A DNA stretch of 64,000 nt. Origin: JALNZU01 sp964463695. GTDB taxonomy: Bacteria; Bacteroidota; Bacteroidia; Bacteroidales; F082. The position numbers and the translations under genes are program-made. Positions within the stretch are counted from its first letter, which is position 1. Each line of letters opens with the position of its first letter. Location of the stretch: NCBI GenBank assembly GCA_964463695.1, contig CAYXCZ010000005.1, forward strand, positions 62,001-126,000. Direction: 5' to 3'. A model generated the notes under the pieces. That model saw only the letters and a list, made by a program, of their open reading frames with translations. It had not been told where the DNA came from and made no database searches. This document shows, piece after piece, positions 9,337 through 19,080 of this stretch.

Positions 9337-12300
9337 TTAAAAAGTAAGACGCAAGCCAAAAGTGTAGCTCTTGGTTCCGGGCATATTGAAATAATCTAAA
9401 CCCTGACCGTTGTCTGCACCAATCAAACTTGTTTCAGGATCGACACCTGTGTATGGAGTGCTTAACCAAAGGTTTCTTCCAGTAAAGAATACTTCGGCGC
9501 TGTTAAGGAATGTTTTGTCAACAACCTTTTTATTCAGGCGATATGCAAGTGTTAATTCGCGTAAACGAACCCAATCTGTTTTTTCAACAAACTGTCCGGC
9601 TGGTCCGGTAAATCCACTACCTTCACCATTGAAATACCAGTTAACATCTTTAGCAACCTTAATATCGTTGGCTCCACCATTCGACATTTTTACACCTTCA
9701 AAAACATAGGTAGCACCATCGCCTCTTGATTCGGTATCTTCATGTGTTCCAAAGTAGTACATAGCACCTTTGGTACCATTCCACATTACACCACCATTCT
9801 TAATATCGAAGAGGAAGCTCAAAGACAAATCACCAAGTGTGAATGTGTTATTGATACCCATTGTCCAATTTGGCAAAACATTACCAAGATTAGTTTCATC
9901 AGGATCGCTTTCAGGATATCCATAATTCCATGCATTTGGATCATCAACGATAAGCACATTACCATTGTCATCTCTCAACCAATCATTACCGAAAATGCTT
10001 CCGTAAGATTCACCCACAACGGCTCTTGTTTGAGAACCAACGAAACCTGCCAGAAATACATTTTCAACTCCTGGAGCAAGTTCAAGAACTTCATTGACGT
10101 TCTTGGTAAAGTTCACATCAATTACCCAGTTAAAGTTTTTGCTTTGTACCGGAGTTCCATTGATGGTAAGTTCGATCCCTTTGTTAACCATGGTTGCAGC
10201 ATTCATGTTTGCAGCATAGTATCCTGATGATTTTGCAATTGGCACCGAAAGAATCAAATCCTCGTTTTTGTTGTCATAATAAGAGAAGTCAACACCTAAA
10301 CGATTGCTCAGGAAACGTAAATCGACACCAATCTCAAATGATTTCATTGTCTCTGGTTTCAAAGCATTGTTTGGTAATGTTGTTGAAAGTTGGAAACCGG
10401 CAAGACCCCATCCCGGGAAACTAACACCGTCAGTCCATCCGTCTGCTGATGAAGATTGAAGGTAAGTAGGTAAGGTACCGTATGTAAATGCGTCATTAGC
10501 AATTTTGGCATATGATACACGGAACTTTCCGAAAGGTAGAATTTTGTTGTCTTTCAAGCCTGGAAGTTCGGTAAAAATGAATGAACCACTAAATGCAGGG
10601 AAAAAGAATGAATTTTCACCATCAGGTAATGTTGTTGACCATTCATTACGTCCGGTTGCATTGATGTATACCATATTTCTGAATGAAAGACCCAAATCAG
10701 CATAGATAGCAGCTGTACGTTTGGATGCTTTTGATTCACGTGCGGTAATTGAAGCTGCATTCGAGATATGATAGAAATCAGGTACGGTCAGGTTATCTCC
10801 CTGAACGAAAAGTTGTTGTATTTGGGTCTGGAACATGTTCTGACCAAGAAGACCGGTAAATGAAAAATCTTCATTAATTTTCTTGTTCACATTAACAAGG
10901 AAATCACTGTTAAAATCTCTGACAAAGTATTGTTCTTCATAAATACGTCCATTAGGAGCAGTACGTGAGTTGCGGGCAAAGAATTGCTTTCTGCGATCAC
11001 TATACCAGTCAGTACCAGCGCGATAGGTAAATGTCAACCATTCGTTTGCATAATAATGCAAAGCAGCATGACCTGTAAGGCGGTTAACATCATCGTTGAA
11101 TTGGTTCATGTTAACTGTCCAGAAAGGGTTGTCGTAACCACCACCGCGATATGAGTTGCGTTGGCGTCCATCAGGAAGAATGTAGGATGCTTCATCATTT
11201 ACTGGATCATCAGAACCACCTGTGATATCAAAATTGTTTGGCATACGCATCAAAGCAAGCATCACACCAGAAGTGTTCGAACCTTGTTGAATTCTAAGAC
11301 CACCTGATTTAGTGTAGGCAATTCTTGCTTCGGATGAAAACTTTTCTGAAAACTTTGTCTCACCTGATAAGGTAATGTTAGTTCTGTCAAATGTATTGTT
11401 TGGTACAATACCCTTGTTGTTTGAGTTAGCAACACTCAAATAATAAGTTGTGTTTTGGTTTCCGCCTGATAATGACAATGAATTATTGTAAGAAACTCCG
11501 GTTTGGAAGAAATTACCTATATTGTCATTCGGAGTTACGGCTGCTGCTCCTGCAGGTGCCACATCTGCTGCAACTATATTACCTTGTGGGTAATATGGGT
11601 TGTTTGTTGCTCCATCAAAACGGAGGTCAGAAAGTTTTGGACCCCAGTTTGCTGTTGTTGTCGGGCTATAAGCAGAGACTCCGGATGCATTGGTTAAACC
11701 TTGTGAATACTTATCTTGCATTCCTGGTGTTTGAGATACCTGATCAAAGGTGACAGACGAGTTAAATGCAACGCTAGTTTTTTTACCACCTTTAGACGCT
11801 GTGCCTTTTTTAGTAGTGATCATGACAACACCGTTAGCAGCTCTCAAGCCATAAAGTGCAGTAGCAGCGCCACCCTTAAGGATGTTTACAGTTTCGATAT
11901 CTTCTGGATTGATATCAACAACACGATTTGACAAAGCAACACCAGATAGAAGGTTGTTGCCACCATTATCAGGATTACCTGAAGTTAACTGAGAGTTGTC
12001 GATCGGCACACCGTCAACAACAAACAAAGGCTGGTTGTTACCAGTAATAGAAGCAGTACCACGAATGGTCATGTAGCTCGAGGCTCCGGCTGCTCCGGAA
12101 GAGTTGGTGATTTGAACACCTGCTACTTTTCCGCTGAGTGCGTTCACTGGATTGGTTGTTGCAGAACGTACAATTGCTTCTGATTCAACGGATTGAACCG
12201 CATAACCAAGTGCTTTTGTTTCGCGTGAAACACCAATAGCAGTAACGACTACCTCATCGATCTGGAACACATCGGGCTCCATAACGATGTTAATACTCGT

Positions 12301-12567
12301 TTGGGTGCCTAAAGCCACTTCCTGGGATTTCATACTGATGTATGAAAAAACCAAGGTGCGATGTTCAGGTCTTACATTGATTTCGTAGTTCCCGTCGAAG
12401 TCGGAAATAGAACCAATTGTGGTTCCTTTTACCATCACCGTTACTCCGGGAATACCCAGCCCATCCTGTGAACTGGTAACTTTACCAGTTACGGTTCTCG
12501 ATTGCGCAAAGACACCACTGATGCCTGCAACAAGTAAGAACACTAACATTAAAGTGATTTTTCTCAT
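9337..12567 (-). CDS. SusC/RagA-family TonB-linked outer-membrane transporter (locus 2)
   Basis: A 1076-residue TonB-dependent transporter. It has a signal peptide ending VFAQ, a carboxypeptidase-regulatory-like domain (about 23-105), the TonB-box-like IDEVVVTAIG, a plug domain with GVPIDN and NPEDIETVNILKGG, and a barrel ending in LRLTF. Its first 120 residues are almost those of the locus-1 SusC while the barrel differs, pointing to duplication followed by divergence of ligand specificity. It is co-transcribed with the SusD-like gene downstream. Confidence 0.93.
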   Translation of the reverse strand: MRKITLMLVFLLVAGISGVFAQSRTVTGKVTSSQDGLGIPGVTVMVKGTTIGSISDFDGNYEINVRPEHRTLVFSYISMKSQEVALGTQTSINIVMEPDVFQIDEVVVTAIGVSRETKALGYAVQSVESEAIVRSATTNPVNALSGKVAGVQITNSSGAAGASSYMTIRGTASITGNNQPLFVVDGVPIDNSQLTSGNPDNGGNNLLSGVALSNRVVDINPEDIETVNILKGGAATALYGLRAANGVVMITTKKGTASKGGKKTSVAFNSSVTFDQVSQTPGMQDKYSQGLTNASGVSAYSPTTTANWGPKLSDLRFDGATNNPYYPQGNIVAADVAPAGAAAVTPNDNIGNFFQTGVSYNNSLSLSGGNQNTTYYLSVANSNNKGIVPNNTFDRTNITLSGETKFSEKFSSEARIAYTKSGGLRIQQGSNTSGVMLALMRMPNNFDITGGSDDPVNDEASYILPDGRQRNSYRGGGYDNPFWTVNMNQFNDDVNRLTGHAALHYYANEWLTFTYRAGTDWYSDRRKQFFARNSRTAPNGRIYEEQYFVRDFNSDFLVNVNKKINEDFSFTGLLGQNMFQTQIQQLFVQGDNLTVPDFYHISNAASITARESKASKRTAAIYADLGLSFRNMVYINATGRNEWSTTLPDGENSFFFPAFSGSFIFTELPGLKDNKILPFGKFRVSYAKIANDAFTYGTLPTYLQSSSADGWTDGVSFPGWGLAGFQLSTTLPNNALKPETMKSFEIGVDLRFLSNRLGVDFSYYDNKNEDLILSVPIAKSSGYYAANMNAATMVNKGIELTINGTPVQSKNFNWVIDVNFTKNVNEVLELAPGVENVFLAGFVGSQTRAVVGESYGSIFGNDWLRDDNGNVLIVDDPNAWNYGYPESDPDETNLGNVLPNWTMGINNTFTLGDLSLSFLFDIKNGGVMWNGTKGAMYYFGTHEDTESRGDGATYVFEGVKMSNGGANDIKVAKDVNWYFNGEGSGFTGPAGQFVEKTDWVRLRELTLAYRLNKKVVDKTFLNSAEVFFTGRNLWLSTPYTGVDPETSLIGADNGQGLDYFNMPGTKSYTFGLRLTF

Positions 12568-12681
12568 AATGAAGAATTTAGGTTAGTGAATTAATTAAAC
12601 ATTTAAGAATTGTGCATCTACAAATTAATAGAAGAACTATCAATTTGTTTGCGAAAATACACTAATCCAGATAGAAAACAA
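12568..12681 (-). promoter_or_regulatory. susC locus-2 leader with putative promoter
   Basis: On the minus strand, TATTTTCG (12652-12659) resembles the -7 box with one mismatch, and a -33 TTG lies at 12679-12681 with a 19-bp spacer. The leader of about 80 nt contains CACTAACC, AATTAATT and TGCACAATTCTTAA in the same order as the locus-1 leader. Confidence 0.5.
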
Positions 12682-12738
12682 TAGTTTGTTAAAAAAAAAG
12701 AAATGAAAACTTAATATTAAAAATCAATATTTCATTTA

Positions 12739-13212
12739 TTAAGTGGAAGTTAGCTCTTCATTCTTGCCTTTATCTGTAATCGATTTACTCTTTTTATTGC
12801 GCAATAAATGACTCAATACCAACGCAGAAAAACTTATACCAATCAATATTAATAACACCAATTCAAACAGGATTCGGGGATAAGCATTCCAACCTGCAAC
12901 AAAAAACTGAATGCCTCCCAAAACAACAGATACAAAGGCTATGGTAACTAATATCAACCATTTAGGCTTCATCCACATGATGATAAGAGCCACTAAAATG
13001 ACAATATGAAGAAACGACTGTAACGCAAAATATAGGAAAACATCCTGTTCAGAATATATTGAAGTATTCACATACTTCATTCCGACCATCGAAATAAACC
13101 GATACTCTGTCAATGACCATATATTCAAACTGCCTGAAACAGCATAATATACGATTGTAAACAGGAGTATTAGCCTGTTAACCAAACTATTTGAAAGGAT
13201 GTTTTTTTTCAA
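12739..13212 (-). CDS. small integral membrane protein, function unknown
   Basis: 157 residues with four hydrophobic segments (roughly 13-33, 61-80, 84-108 and 114-136) and a charged C-terminal tail (NKKSKSITDKGKNEE), so a four-pass inner-membrane protein is likely. I recognise no family. It lies 13 bp downstream of a second small membrane protein on the same strand, and the two probably form one transcript. The next gene on the minus strand is a susC with its own promoter. Confidence 0.65.
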   Translation of the reverse strand: MKKNILSNSLVNRLILLFTIVYYAVSGSLNIWSLTEYRFISMVGMKYVNTSIYSEQDVFLYFALQSFLHIVILVALIIMWMKPKWLILVTIAFVSVVLGGIQFFVAGWNAYPRILFELVLLILIGISFSALVLSHLLRNKKSKSITDKGKNEELTST

Positions 13213-13225
13213 TTTTTTTTCAGTA

Positions 13226-13651
13226 TTAATCCATGATATCTCTGAACCGAAGAAAAAACAATATAAAAAAGGCAGTAAAGACTAAATCAAACATCGGAAA
13301 AACACCTGATGGTTTGTAAACATAAACTGTTGACACAATAAGCATCAGCAACTGTGAAATGGAATAAATATGAAATCCCGTTTTTCGCAAACTCCACATT
13401 TGCCTGACTCCGGTAAATGATACGATATTCAATAAACCCATAAGCAGAAAATAAGATGTATTGGTGTCTGTAAGAATCCCAAGATCGAATCCCATGTCAT
13501 CAAAAACTCCGGAACTAATTGTCTCAATGAGTAAATTGTGATTAAAGAAAACGAAAAGATTACTTACTGACGACAAGGAGCTACCTATGAAACTCAATAT
13601 GCAAACTATAGAAAGTAGTTGCGGACGTTTTACAAGTGATGGTTCATTCAT
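13226..13651 (-). CDS. small integral membrane protein, function unknown
   Basis: 141 residues with about four hydrophobic stretches (about 13-35, 67-82, 96-112 and 118-135). The N-terminus MNEPSLVKRPQLLSIV has no cleavable signal, and RQMWSLRKTGFHIYS lies between the second and third segments. It resembles the many small DUF-type membrane proteins of Bacteroidota, but I cannot assign a role. It heads a probable two-gene unit with the 157-residue membrane protein. Confidence 0.65.
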   Translation of the reverse strand: MNEPSLVKRPQLLSIVCILSFIGSSLSSVSNLFVFFNHNLLIETISSGVFDDMGFDLGILTDTNTSYFLLMGLLNIVSFTGVRQMWSLRKTGFHIYSISQLLMLIVSTVYVYKPSGVFPMFDLVFTAFFILFFLRFRDIMD

Positions 13652-13697
13652 GTTTTGAGATGAGATAGTTTGATAATTATTTTTGTTAATTTTAATT

Positions 13698-15227
13698 TTA
13701 AAAAATACTCAGGTTACCAATTTCATTTTCAACACCTTCCAACAACTCACAGCTTTTGACCAAGGCCTTCATTGCATTATGATCGTTGTAAAGAGGGCGG
13801 TCAATATCCAGAAAATCAACATGTTTCCGGATGACTTCATGGGCTTTTGTTGTTCCGCGGCCGAAGCTATATTCGCGAAAATCAAGTGCTTGTGCTGCTG
13901 CCATCAACTCAATACCCAAAATGCCATAGGCATTATCAAGAATTTGGTTGTTCTTAAGCGCCGTATTCATTCCCATCGAAACAAAATCTTCCTGATCTGC
14001 AGCAGCAGGAATGGACTGTATACTCGCCGGAGCCGAAAGAATTCGCTGTTCAACTATTTGCATATCAGCAGTATATTGCGACAGCATCAGACCAGAAAAC
14101 ATTCCAGCACCTTTGGTAAGAAAGGCAGGAAGACCCACACTTAATGCAGGATTATTGAGTCGGTTCATGCGTCTTTCCGACAAAACGCAAACCATCGTTA
14201 TGGCAATTCCTGCCATATCCATTGGAAGAGCAACAGGTGTTCCCTGGAAATTTGCCCCTGATAACTGAATGTTTTCATCAGGGAAAAAGATGGGATTATC
14301 CCCAACTCCATTTAGCTCTATTTCAACCTGTGATCTCGCCCACGCTAATGCATCGTGCGCAGCGCCAATCACTTGCGGAGTTGAGCGCATACTGTAAGCA
14401 TCCTGAACTTTTGATTTTACCCTACCATCTGCAAGATCGCCACCGGCAACCATTTTATTTATAGCCATTGCGCTGCGAACAGCACCCCGAAATCCGCGCA
14501 CTTCATGAAGTTTTCTGTTGTAAGGCTTCATATTGGCTTTCAATGCTTCCAGCGACATAGAAGCAGCAATTTCAGCCTGTCGCAAAAATCTATCGGCATC
14601 ATATAAAAAAATGGCGCTCATAGCCGTTAGAACATTCGAGCCATTTATTGTTGCAAGACCATCGCGTGCCTGTAATCCCGGAATAGGGATACCGGCTGCA
14701 TTCATGGCCTCTGTGCCATCAAGGAGTTCACCTTTATAAAACGCTTCTCCTTCTCCCATCAGAAGAAGGGCAATTTGCGACATAGGAGCAAGATCACCAG
14801 AAGCTCCAACACTTCCTTTCTGGCAAACAAAAGGTGTGACTCCTTTATTTAGCATGTCTACCAGAGTTTGTGTAATCTCAGGCCGGCAACCGGAATTACC
14901 ATGTGCATGAACATTAATTCGGCCAAGCATTGCACCACGCACATGTTCCAAAGGCATAGCCTCACCAATACCGGCAGCATGATTGTAAATGAGGTATTTC
15001 TGAAAGTCTTTTACCTGATCATCATTCAAAACAACTTCAGAAAACTCACCGATGCCAGTGTTAACTCCATACATAATTTCATGTGCGAGAATTTTCTTTT
15101 CCAGCATGAGCCGGCATTTAATGATTCGCTCAACAGCTTCAGGATGCAGAGCTACTTCCTTTCCGTGACGGGCTACTGCCACAACATCTTCAATGGTAAG
15201 CCCTGCGCCTTTGATTACTAGTGTCAT
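13698..15227 (-). CDS. HAL/PAL-family (MIO) aromatic amino-acid lyase, specificity uncertain
   Basis: This enzyme should remove ammonia from an aromatic amino acid or histidine using the self-made MIO cofactor. The cofactor triad A142-S143-G144 lies in GASGDLAP, and the catalytic-type Tyr53 in MYGVNTG. The selectivity position reads Y-N82-H83, whereas the neighbouring enzyme at 15811-17328 has the standard S-H. The later motif reads QEDFVSM instead of the QEDHVSM of histidine lyases. These two changes suggest a substrate other than histidine, or an aminomutase, but this is inference. 509 residues is normal length. It is transcribed away from a thioredoxin gene. No other hut gene is nearby. 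Confidence 0.85.
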   Translation of the reverse strand: MTLVIKGAGLTIEDVVAVARHGKEVALHPEAVERIIKCRLMLEKKILAHEIMYGVNTGIGEFSEVVLNDDQVKDFQKYLIYNHAAGIGEAMPLEHVRGAMLGRINVHAHGNSGCRPEITQTLVDMLNKGVTPFVCQKGSVGASGDLAPMSQIALLLMGEGEAFYKGELLDGTEAMNAAGIPIPGLQARDGLATINGSNVLTAMSAIFLYDADRFLRQAEIAASMSLEALKANMKPYNRKLHEVRGFRGAVRSAMAINKMVAGGDLADGRVKSKVQDAYSMRSTPQVIGAAHDALAWARSQVEIELNGVGDNPIFFPDENIQLSGANFQGTPVALPMDMAGIAITMVCVLSERRMNRLNNPALSVGLPAFLTKGAGMFSGLMLSQYTADMQIVEQRILSAPASIQSIPAAADQEDFVSMGMNTALKNNQILDNAYGILGIELMAAAQALDFREYSFGRGTTKAHEVIRKHVDFLDIDRPLYNDHNAMKALVKSCELLEGVENEIGNLSIF

Positions 15228-15428
15228 AATTTCAATCTTTTAATCTGGTTTTTAAGATGTATTGAATGGACTGACTCCACACAATGGAAATTCACGAGGC
15301 TAATTTAATAAAAAGTATTGCCTGTTTGATTTTGTTGTAAACAATCCATTTACTCTTTTTAATTCCTGATTCTTATAATACTGATAACCAGCAACATAAA
15401 ATCAATTAGATATTCTGATCAAAGAATG

Positions 15429-15436
15429 TACTTTTG
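15429..15436 (+). promoter_or_regulatory. -7 box of the thioredoxin gene
   Basis: TACTTTTG matches TAnnTTTG exactly and lies 12 bp before the start codon. No clear -33 element was found. Confidence 0.5.
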
Positions 15437-15448
15437 TAAAAAAAAGCA

Positions 15449-15781
15449 ATGCAAAAAATCGATCTAACTTTTGTTCAAAACGAAATCAAACAAAATGCAG
15501 CCATCCTTCTCTATTTCTATAGCGATCGTTGTGCCCCGTGCGTGAGTCTACGACCCAAAGTACAGGAACTTATTACGGAAGATTTTCCAAAAATGACAGC
15601 AATATTCATTGATTCAGAAGCACATCCTGAGATAACAGCTCATTTCAGTGTTTTTGCCAATCCTACCCTGCTTGTTTTTTTTGAAAATCGTGAATTTCAA
15701 CGCTGGAGCAAGTTTGTTGCCATTACACAAATTGCTGAAGCTATTGAAAGACCTTACAATCTCATATTTGAAGAAGAGTAG
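15449..15781 (+). CDS. thioredoxin-family protein
   Basis: 110-residue cytoplasmic thioredoxin fold with redox centre C28-A-P-C31 and the cis-proline segment ANPTLLVFF. The length is that of a single thioredoxin domain, and there is no signal peptide. The CAPC centre differs from the CGPC of housekeeping thioredoxin, so its redox potential and partners may differ. It is a single-gene unit between two ammonia-lyase genes, one divergent and one convergent. Confidence 0.85.
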   Translation: MQKIDLTFVQNEIKQNAAILLYFYSDRCAPCVSLRPKVQELITEDFPKMTAIFIDSEAHPEITAHFSVFANPTLLVFFENREFQRWSKFVAITQIAEAIERPYNLIFEEE

Positions 15782-15810
15782 TCGTTTTATTCGCAAAACA
15801 GTATTTCGTC

Positions 15811-17328
15811 TCAAATTCCTTTGATGAGTGCATCTGGGATTGATATCGGAACTTCCTGCAAAAAGGTCACAGATTTTTCGATTTCAGGATACATCAGTTT
15901 ATCCTCACTTATAAAAGCAACTCTTTTACGGTAGCTTGCAACAAATTCTTCGATGTAATCGCTTGATTTCATGGGTCTTCTGAATTCCAAAGCCTGTGCG
16001 GCATTAAAAAGTTCAATTGCAAGAATACGTTCAAGATTTTTTATAACTCTTAATGCCTTTGTAGCAGCATTTGCACCCATACTTACATGATCCTCTTGTC
16101 CTTGAGAAGATTCTATTGAATCAACAGACGCAGGAGTACACAATTGCTTGTTTTGACTTACCAAACTTGCAGAAGTGTATTGAGGAATCATAAATCCTGA
16201 ATTCAATCCCGGATTGGCGACCAAAAAAGGAGGCAGACCACGTTTCCCGCTTACGAGCTGATAGGTTCTTCTTTCAGAAATATTTCCCCATTCGGCACAT
16301 GCAATAGCAAGATTATCAAGTGCAAGAGCAAGAGGCTGCCCATGAAAATTTCCTGCCGAAATAATCAAGTCTTCATCAGGAAAAATTGTTGGGTTATCTG
16401 TTACTGCATTGATCTCATTGCTAAAAACGTATGCAACATAGTTCACTGAATCCTTTGAGGCTCCGTGCACCTGTGGGATACATCTGAAACTATAAGGATC
16501 CTGGACATGAACTTTTGACTGGTTGATTAACTGACTACCTTCCAATATCTTACGAATTCTTGATGCAGTATCAATCTGACCTTTGTGATGCCTGATCTGA
16601 TGAACCGCATCATAAAAAGGCTCTATTCTACCGTCAAACGCTTCAAGTGACAGGCTTGCAATTATATCGGCCAGCATCGAAAGCCGGAAAACTTTCAACA
16701 AACCATAAACGCCATAAGCGCTCATAAACTGTGTTCCGTTGAGTAATGCAAGGCCCTCCTTCGATTGAAGCTCAATTGGTTGCCATCCAAAATGATTAAG
16801 AACCTCAGCAGTAGCTACTACCTTTCCATCGAACCTTACTTCTCCCAATCCAATCAATGGAAGGCTCATATGTGCCAATGGTGACAGGTCGCCAGATGCA
16901 CCTAGGGATCCCATTTCAAAAACTACCGGAATAATATCATGATTAAAAAAATCAATCAGCCGCTGAACAGTTTTCAACTGAACTCCTGAATGACCATAGG
17001 ACAGACTCTGAACTTTTAAAAGCAGCATTAACTTCACAATTTCAGAGGGGACTTCGTCACCAGTCCCGCAGGCATGAGACATCACAAGATTTTTTTGCAA
17101 TGTTCCAAGGTTTTCTTTGGAAATGCTGGTGTTACACAATGATCCAAAACCTGTTGTAATTCCATAAACCGGTGCTGTTTGTGTTTCGATCTTGTGATCA
17201 AGATAGGCGCGACACTTTTCAATTTTGCCGATAGCCTCAACCGAAAGGGCCAATTGATATCCTTCTTTAATGATATCAAATACTTGCTTAAAAGTGAGTT
17301 TTTCATCACTTATATAATGTGTTTTCAT
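15811..17328 (-). CDS. hutH: histidine ammonia-lyase
   Basis: Converts L-histidine to urocanate and ammonia, the first step of histidine catabolism. The 505-residue product has MIO triad A144-S145-G146 (SLGASGDLSP), the catalytic-type Tyr in VYGITTGFG, the histidine-type selectivity pair S84-H85 (LVMSHACG) and QEDHVSM near residue 400, all as in characterised HutH. The start at 17328 (MKTHYIS) is preferred because the 14 codons upstream (MFIYFIHFF) are not conserved in kind. No hutU, hutI or ftcD lies nearby, so the rest of the pathway is elsewhere or absent. Convergent with the thioredoxin gene. Confidence 0.85.
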   Translation of the reverse strand: MKTHYISDEKLTFKQVFDIIKEGYQLALSVEAIGKIEKCRAYLDHKIETQTAPVYGITTGFGSLCNTSISKENLGTLQKNLVMSHACGTGDEVPSEIVKLMLLLKVQSLSYGHSGVQLKTVQRLIDFFNHDIIPVVFEMGSLGASGDLSPLAHMSLPLIGLGEVRFDGKVVATAEVLNHFGWQPIELQSKEGLALLNGTQFMSAYGVYGLLKVFRLSMLADIIASLSLEAFDGRIEPFYDAVHQIRHHKGQIDTASRIRKILEGSQLINQSKVHVQDPYSFRCIPQVHGASKDSVNYVAYVFSNEINAVTDNPTIFPDEDLIISAGNFHGQPLALALDNLAIACAEWGNISERRTYQLVSGKRGLPPFLVANPGLNSGFMIPQYTSASLVSQNKQLCTPASVDSIESSQGQEDHVSMGANAATKALRVIKNLERILAIELFNAAQALEFRRPMKSSDYIEEFVASYRKRVAFISEDKLMYPEIEKSVTFLQEVPISIPDALIKGI

Positions 17329-17419
17329 GATGCAATTTGAGCTAAAGAAATGAATGAAATAAATAAACATTTAAAGAAGACTCATGATTTGAATCAACTT
17401 TAAATTCACAATCTACTCT

Positions 17420-17450
17420 ATTTCAATCAGTTAATAAAACTGTTTGAAAT
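17420..17450. terminator. imperfect hairpin between hisS and hutH
   Basis: ATTTCAA (17420-17426) pairs with TTGAAAT (17444-17450), and AGTT with AACT inside it. It lies downstream of hisS and upstream of hutH on the minus strand. There is no U-run, so it may be a weak terminator or a processing hairpin. Confidence 0.3.
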
Positions 17451-17529
17451 AATAAAAGCATTAAACCAAAAAGAGCGAGGTTCTGTTTACTTTGATAAGA
17501 AAATGAATATTCCAGTTCATTGGTTTGGT

Positions 17530-18900
17530 TTATGCGACTGTTTGAATAATGAAATCAACAAGATTAGTAACTCCCACTGATATTTGTTCTCCGGTAAGCA
17601 TATTTTTCACAAAGACAAATCCTGATTGAATTTCAGATTCACCTGCCAGAATAACGAACGGAATTTTTTTCAGGTCGGCATATTTCATTTGCTTTTTCAT
17701 CTTATCAGCTTCAGGAAATATCTCAGCGTTAATCCCTGCAGAACGCAAAGCTGCTAACAATGGCAGGCAAAACTTTTCTTCCTCGGATCCGAAATTCACA
17801 AAAAGGACGGTTGTAGATTGTGCAGTGGTTTCGGGAAAAAGGCTTAACTCAAGCAACACATCGTAAATACGGTCAGCTCCAAAGCTAATACCGACACCGG
17901 AAACACCGGGCATTCCAAAGATGCCCGTGAGATCATCATAACGTCCACCGCCACAAATACTTCCCATTTGGGCATCAAGTGCTTTCACCTCAAAGATGGC
18001 TCCGGTGTAATAATTAAGTCCTCTGGCAAGCGTCAAATCAAGTTCATATTGAACATCAAGTGTCATATGATCAAGATATTCGAAAAGGGTTTTCATTTCG
18101 CTCAAACCTTTTGCCCCAATGTCGTTTCCACCGATAAGCTGCGCCATTTGAGCCATTTTCTCGTGGCTGTTGCCTTTCATAAAAAGTACAGGCTGCAGTT
18201 TTTCAATCGCTTCACTGCTGATACCTTTTTCAGCCAATTCCTGATTTACACTTTCAATACCTATTTTATCCAGTTTATCAATAGCAACAGTAATATCTGT
18301 AATACTTTCAGGGCTTCCTATGTAATTTGCTATTCCGGCTAAGATTTTCCTGTTATTAATTTTTACAACAACCCTAACTCCAAGCTTCTTAAATACATCA
18401 TTCACTATCTGTACCAATTCAGCTTCATTAAGCAAGGCATCACTCCCAACCACGTCAGCATCACATTGATAGAACTCACGATATCTTCCTTTCTGAGGGC
18501 GATCTGCACGCCAAACGGGCTGAATCTGGTAACGTTTGAAAGGGAAAACAATGTCGTTGCGGTATTGTACAACAAAACGTGCGAAAGGAACTGTAAGGTC
18601 ATATCTTAATCCTTTTTCACTAATATGTGGGAGCAGATTTGATGCCTCTAAATGTTCAGGATTTTTATCATAAGTAGATAAAAAATCGCCTGAATTGAGA
18701 ATCCGGAACAAAAGTTTATCCCCTTCTTCTCCATATTTTCCCAACAAAGTTGATAATTGTTCCATGGCTGGTGTTTCAATAGGCTGATAACCATAACGTT
18801 GAAATACCGTTCGAATGGTATCAAAAATATAGTTGCGACGTACCATGACCTGTGGTCCAAAATCGCGTGTTCCTTTAGGTATTGAAGGTTTCTGAGCCAT
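17530..18900 (-). CDS. hisS: histidyl-tRNA synthetase
   Basis: Class II aminoacyl-tRNA synthetase charging tRNA-His in the cytoplasm. 456 residues from the ATG at 18900. Motif 1 is near the N-terminus (KGTRDFGP). Motif 2 includes RPQKGRYREFYQCDADVVG (about 120-140). The histidine-specific ARGLNYYTG and motif 3 GGGRYDDL lie near 295-325, and a C-terminal anticodon-binding domain follows. A -7 box at 18926-18933 supports this start over an in-frame TTG at 18909. Confidence 0.95.
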   Translation of the reverse strand: MAQKPSIPKGTRDFGPQVMVRRNYIFDTIRTVFQRYGYQPIETPAMEQLSTLLGKYGEEGDKLLFRILNSGDFLSTYDKNPEHLEASNLLPHISEKGLRYDLTVPFARFVVQYRNDIVFPFKRYQIQPVWRADRPQKGRYREFYQCDADVVGSDALLNEAELVQIVNDVFKKLGVRVVVKINNRKILAGIANYIGSPESITDITVAIDKLDKIGIESVNQELAEKGISSEAIEKLQPVLFMKGNSHEKMAQMAQLIGGNDIGAKGLSEMKTLFEYLDHMTLDVQYELDLTLARGLNYYTGAIFEVKALDAQMGSICGGGRYDDLTGIFGMPGVSGVGISFGADRIYDVLLELSLFPETTAQSTTVLFVNFGSEEEKFCLPLLAALRSAGINAEIFPEADKMKKQMKYADLKKIPFVILAGESEIQSGFVFVKNMLTGEQISVGVTNLVDFIIQTVA

Positions 18901-18925
18901 AAATGCCAATTATCCGATTAAAGCG

Positions 18926-18933
18926 CAAAGGTA
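18926..18933 (-). promoter_or_regulatory. -7 box of hisS
   Basis: The minus strand reads TACCTTTG, an exact TAnnTTTG match 25 bp upstream of the ATG. Confidence 0.5.
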
Positions 18934-19045
18934 AGCAATAGTTTGCTCCAGAAAAGATAACCTGCATACTCAAAAAAGATCATGTATACTTCAATTAAGA
19001 ATCTATCTAAATTAAAAACAAATTTTATAAAAATGGATGGATTGC

Positions 19046-19053
19046 TACCTTTG
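19046..19053 (+). promoter_or_regulatory. -7 box of the nhaD-type gene
   Basis: TACCTTTG matches the -7 consensus and lies 27 bp before the ATG at 19081. Because this promoter falls inside the longer possible frame, it favours the downstream start. Confidence 0.55.
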
Positions 19054-19080
19054 TATCCGAATTTTAAAAAAATCAGATTC

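Noticed and set aside
18982..19080. A 33-codon N-terminal extension of the NhaD-type antiporter
   Set aside because: It contains the -7 box TACCTTTG and a hydrophilic segment unlike family members, so the start at 19081 is used.
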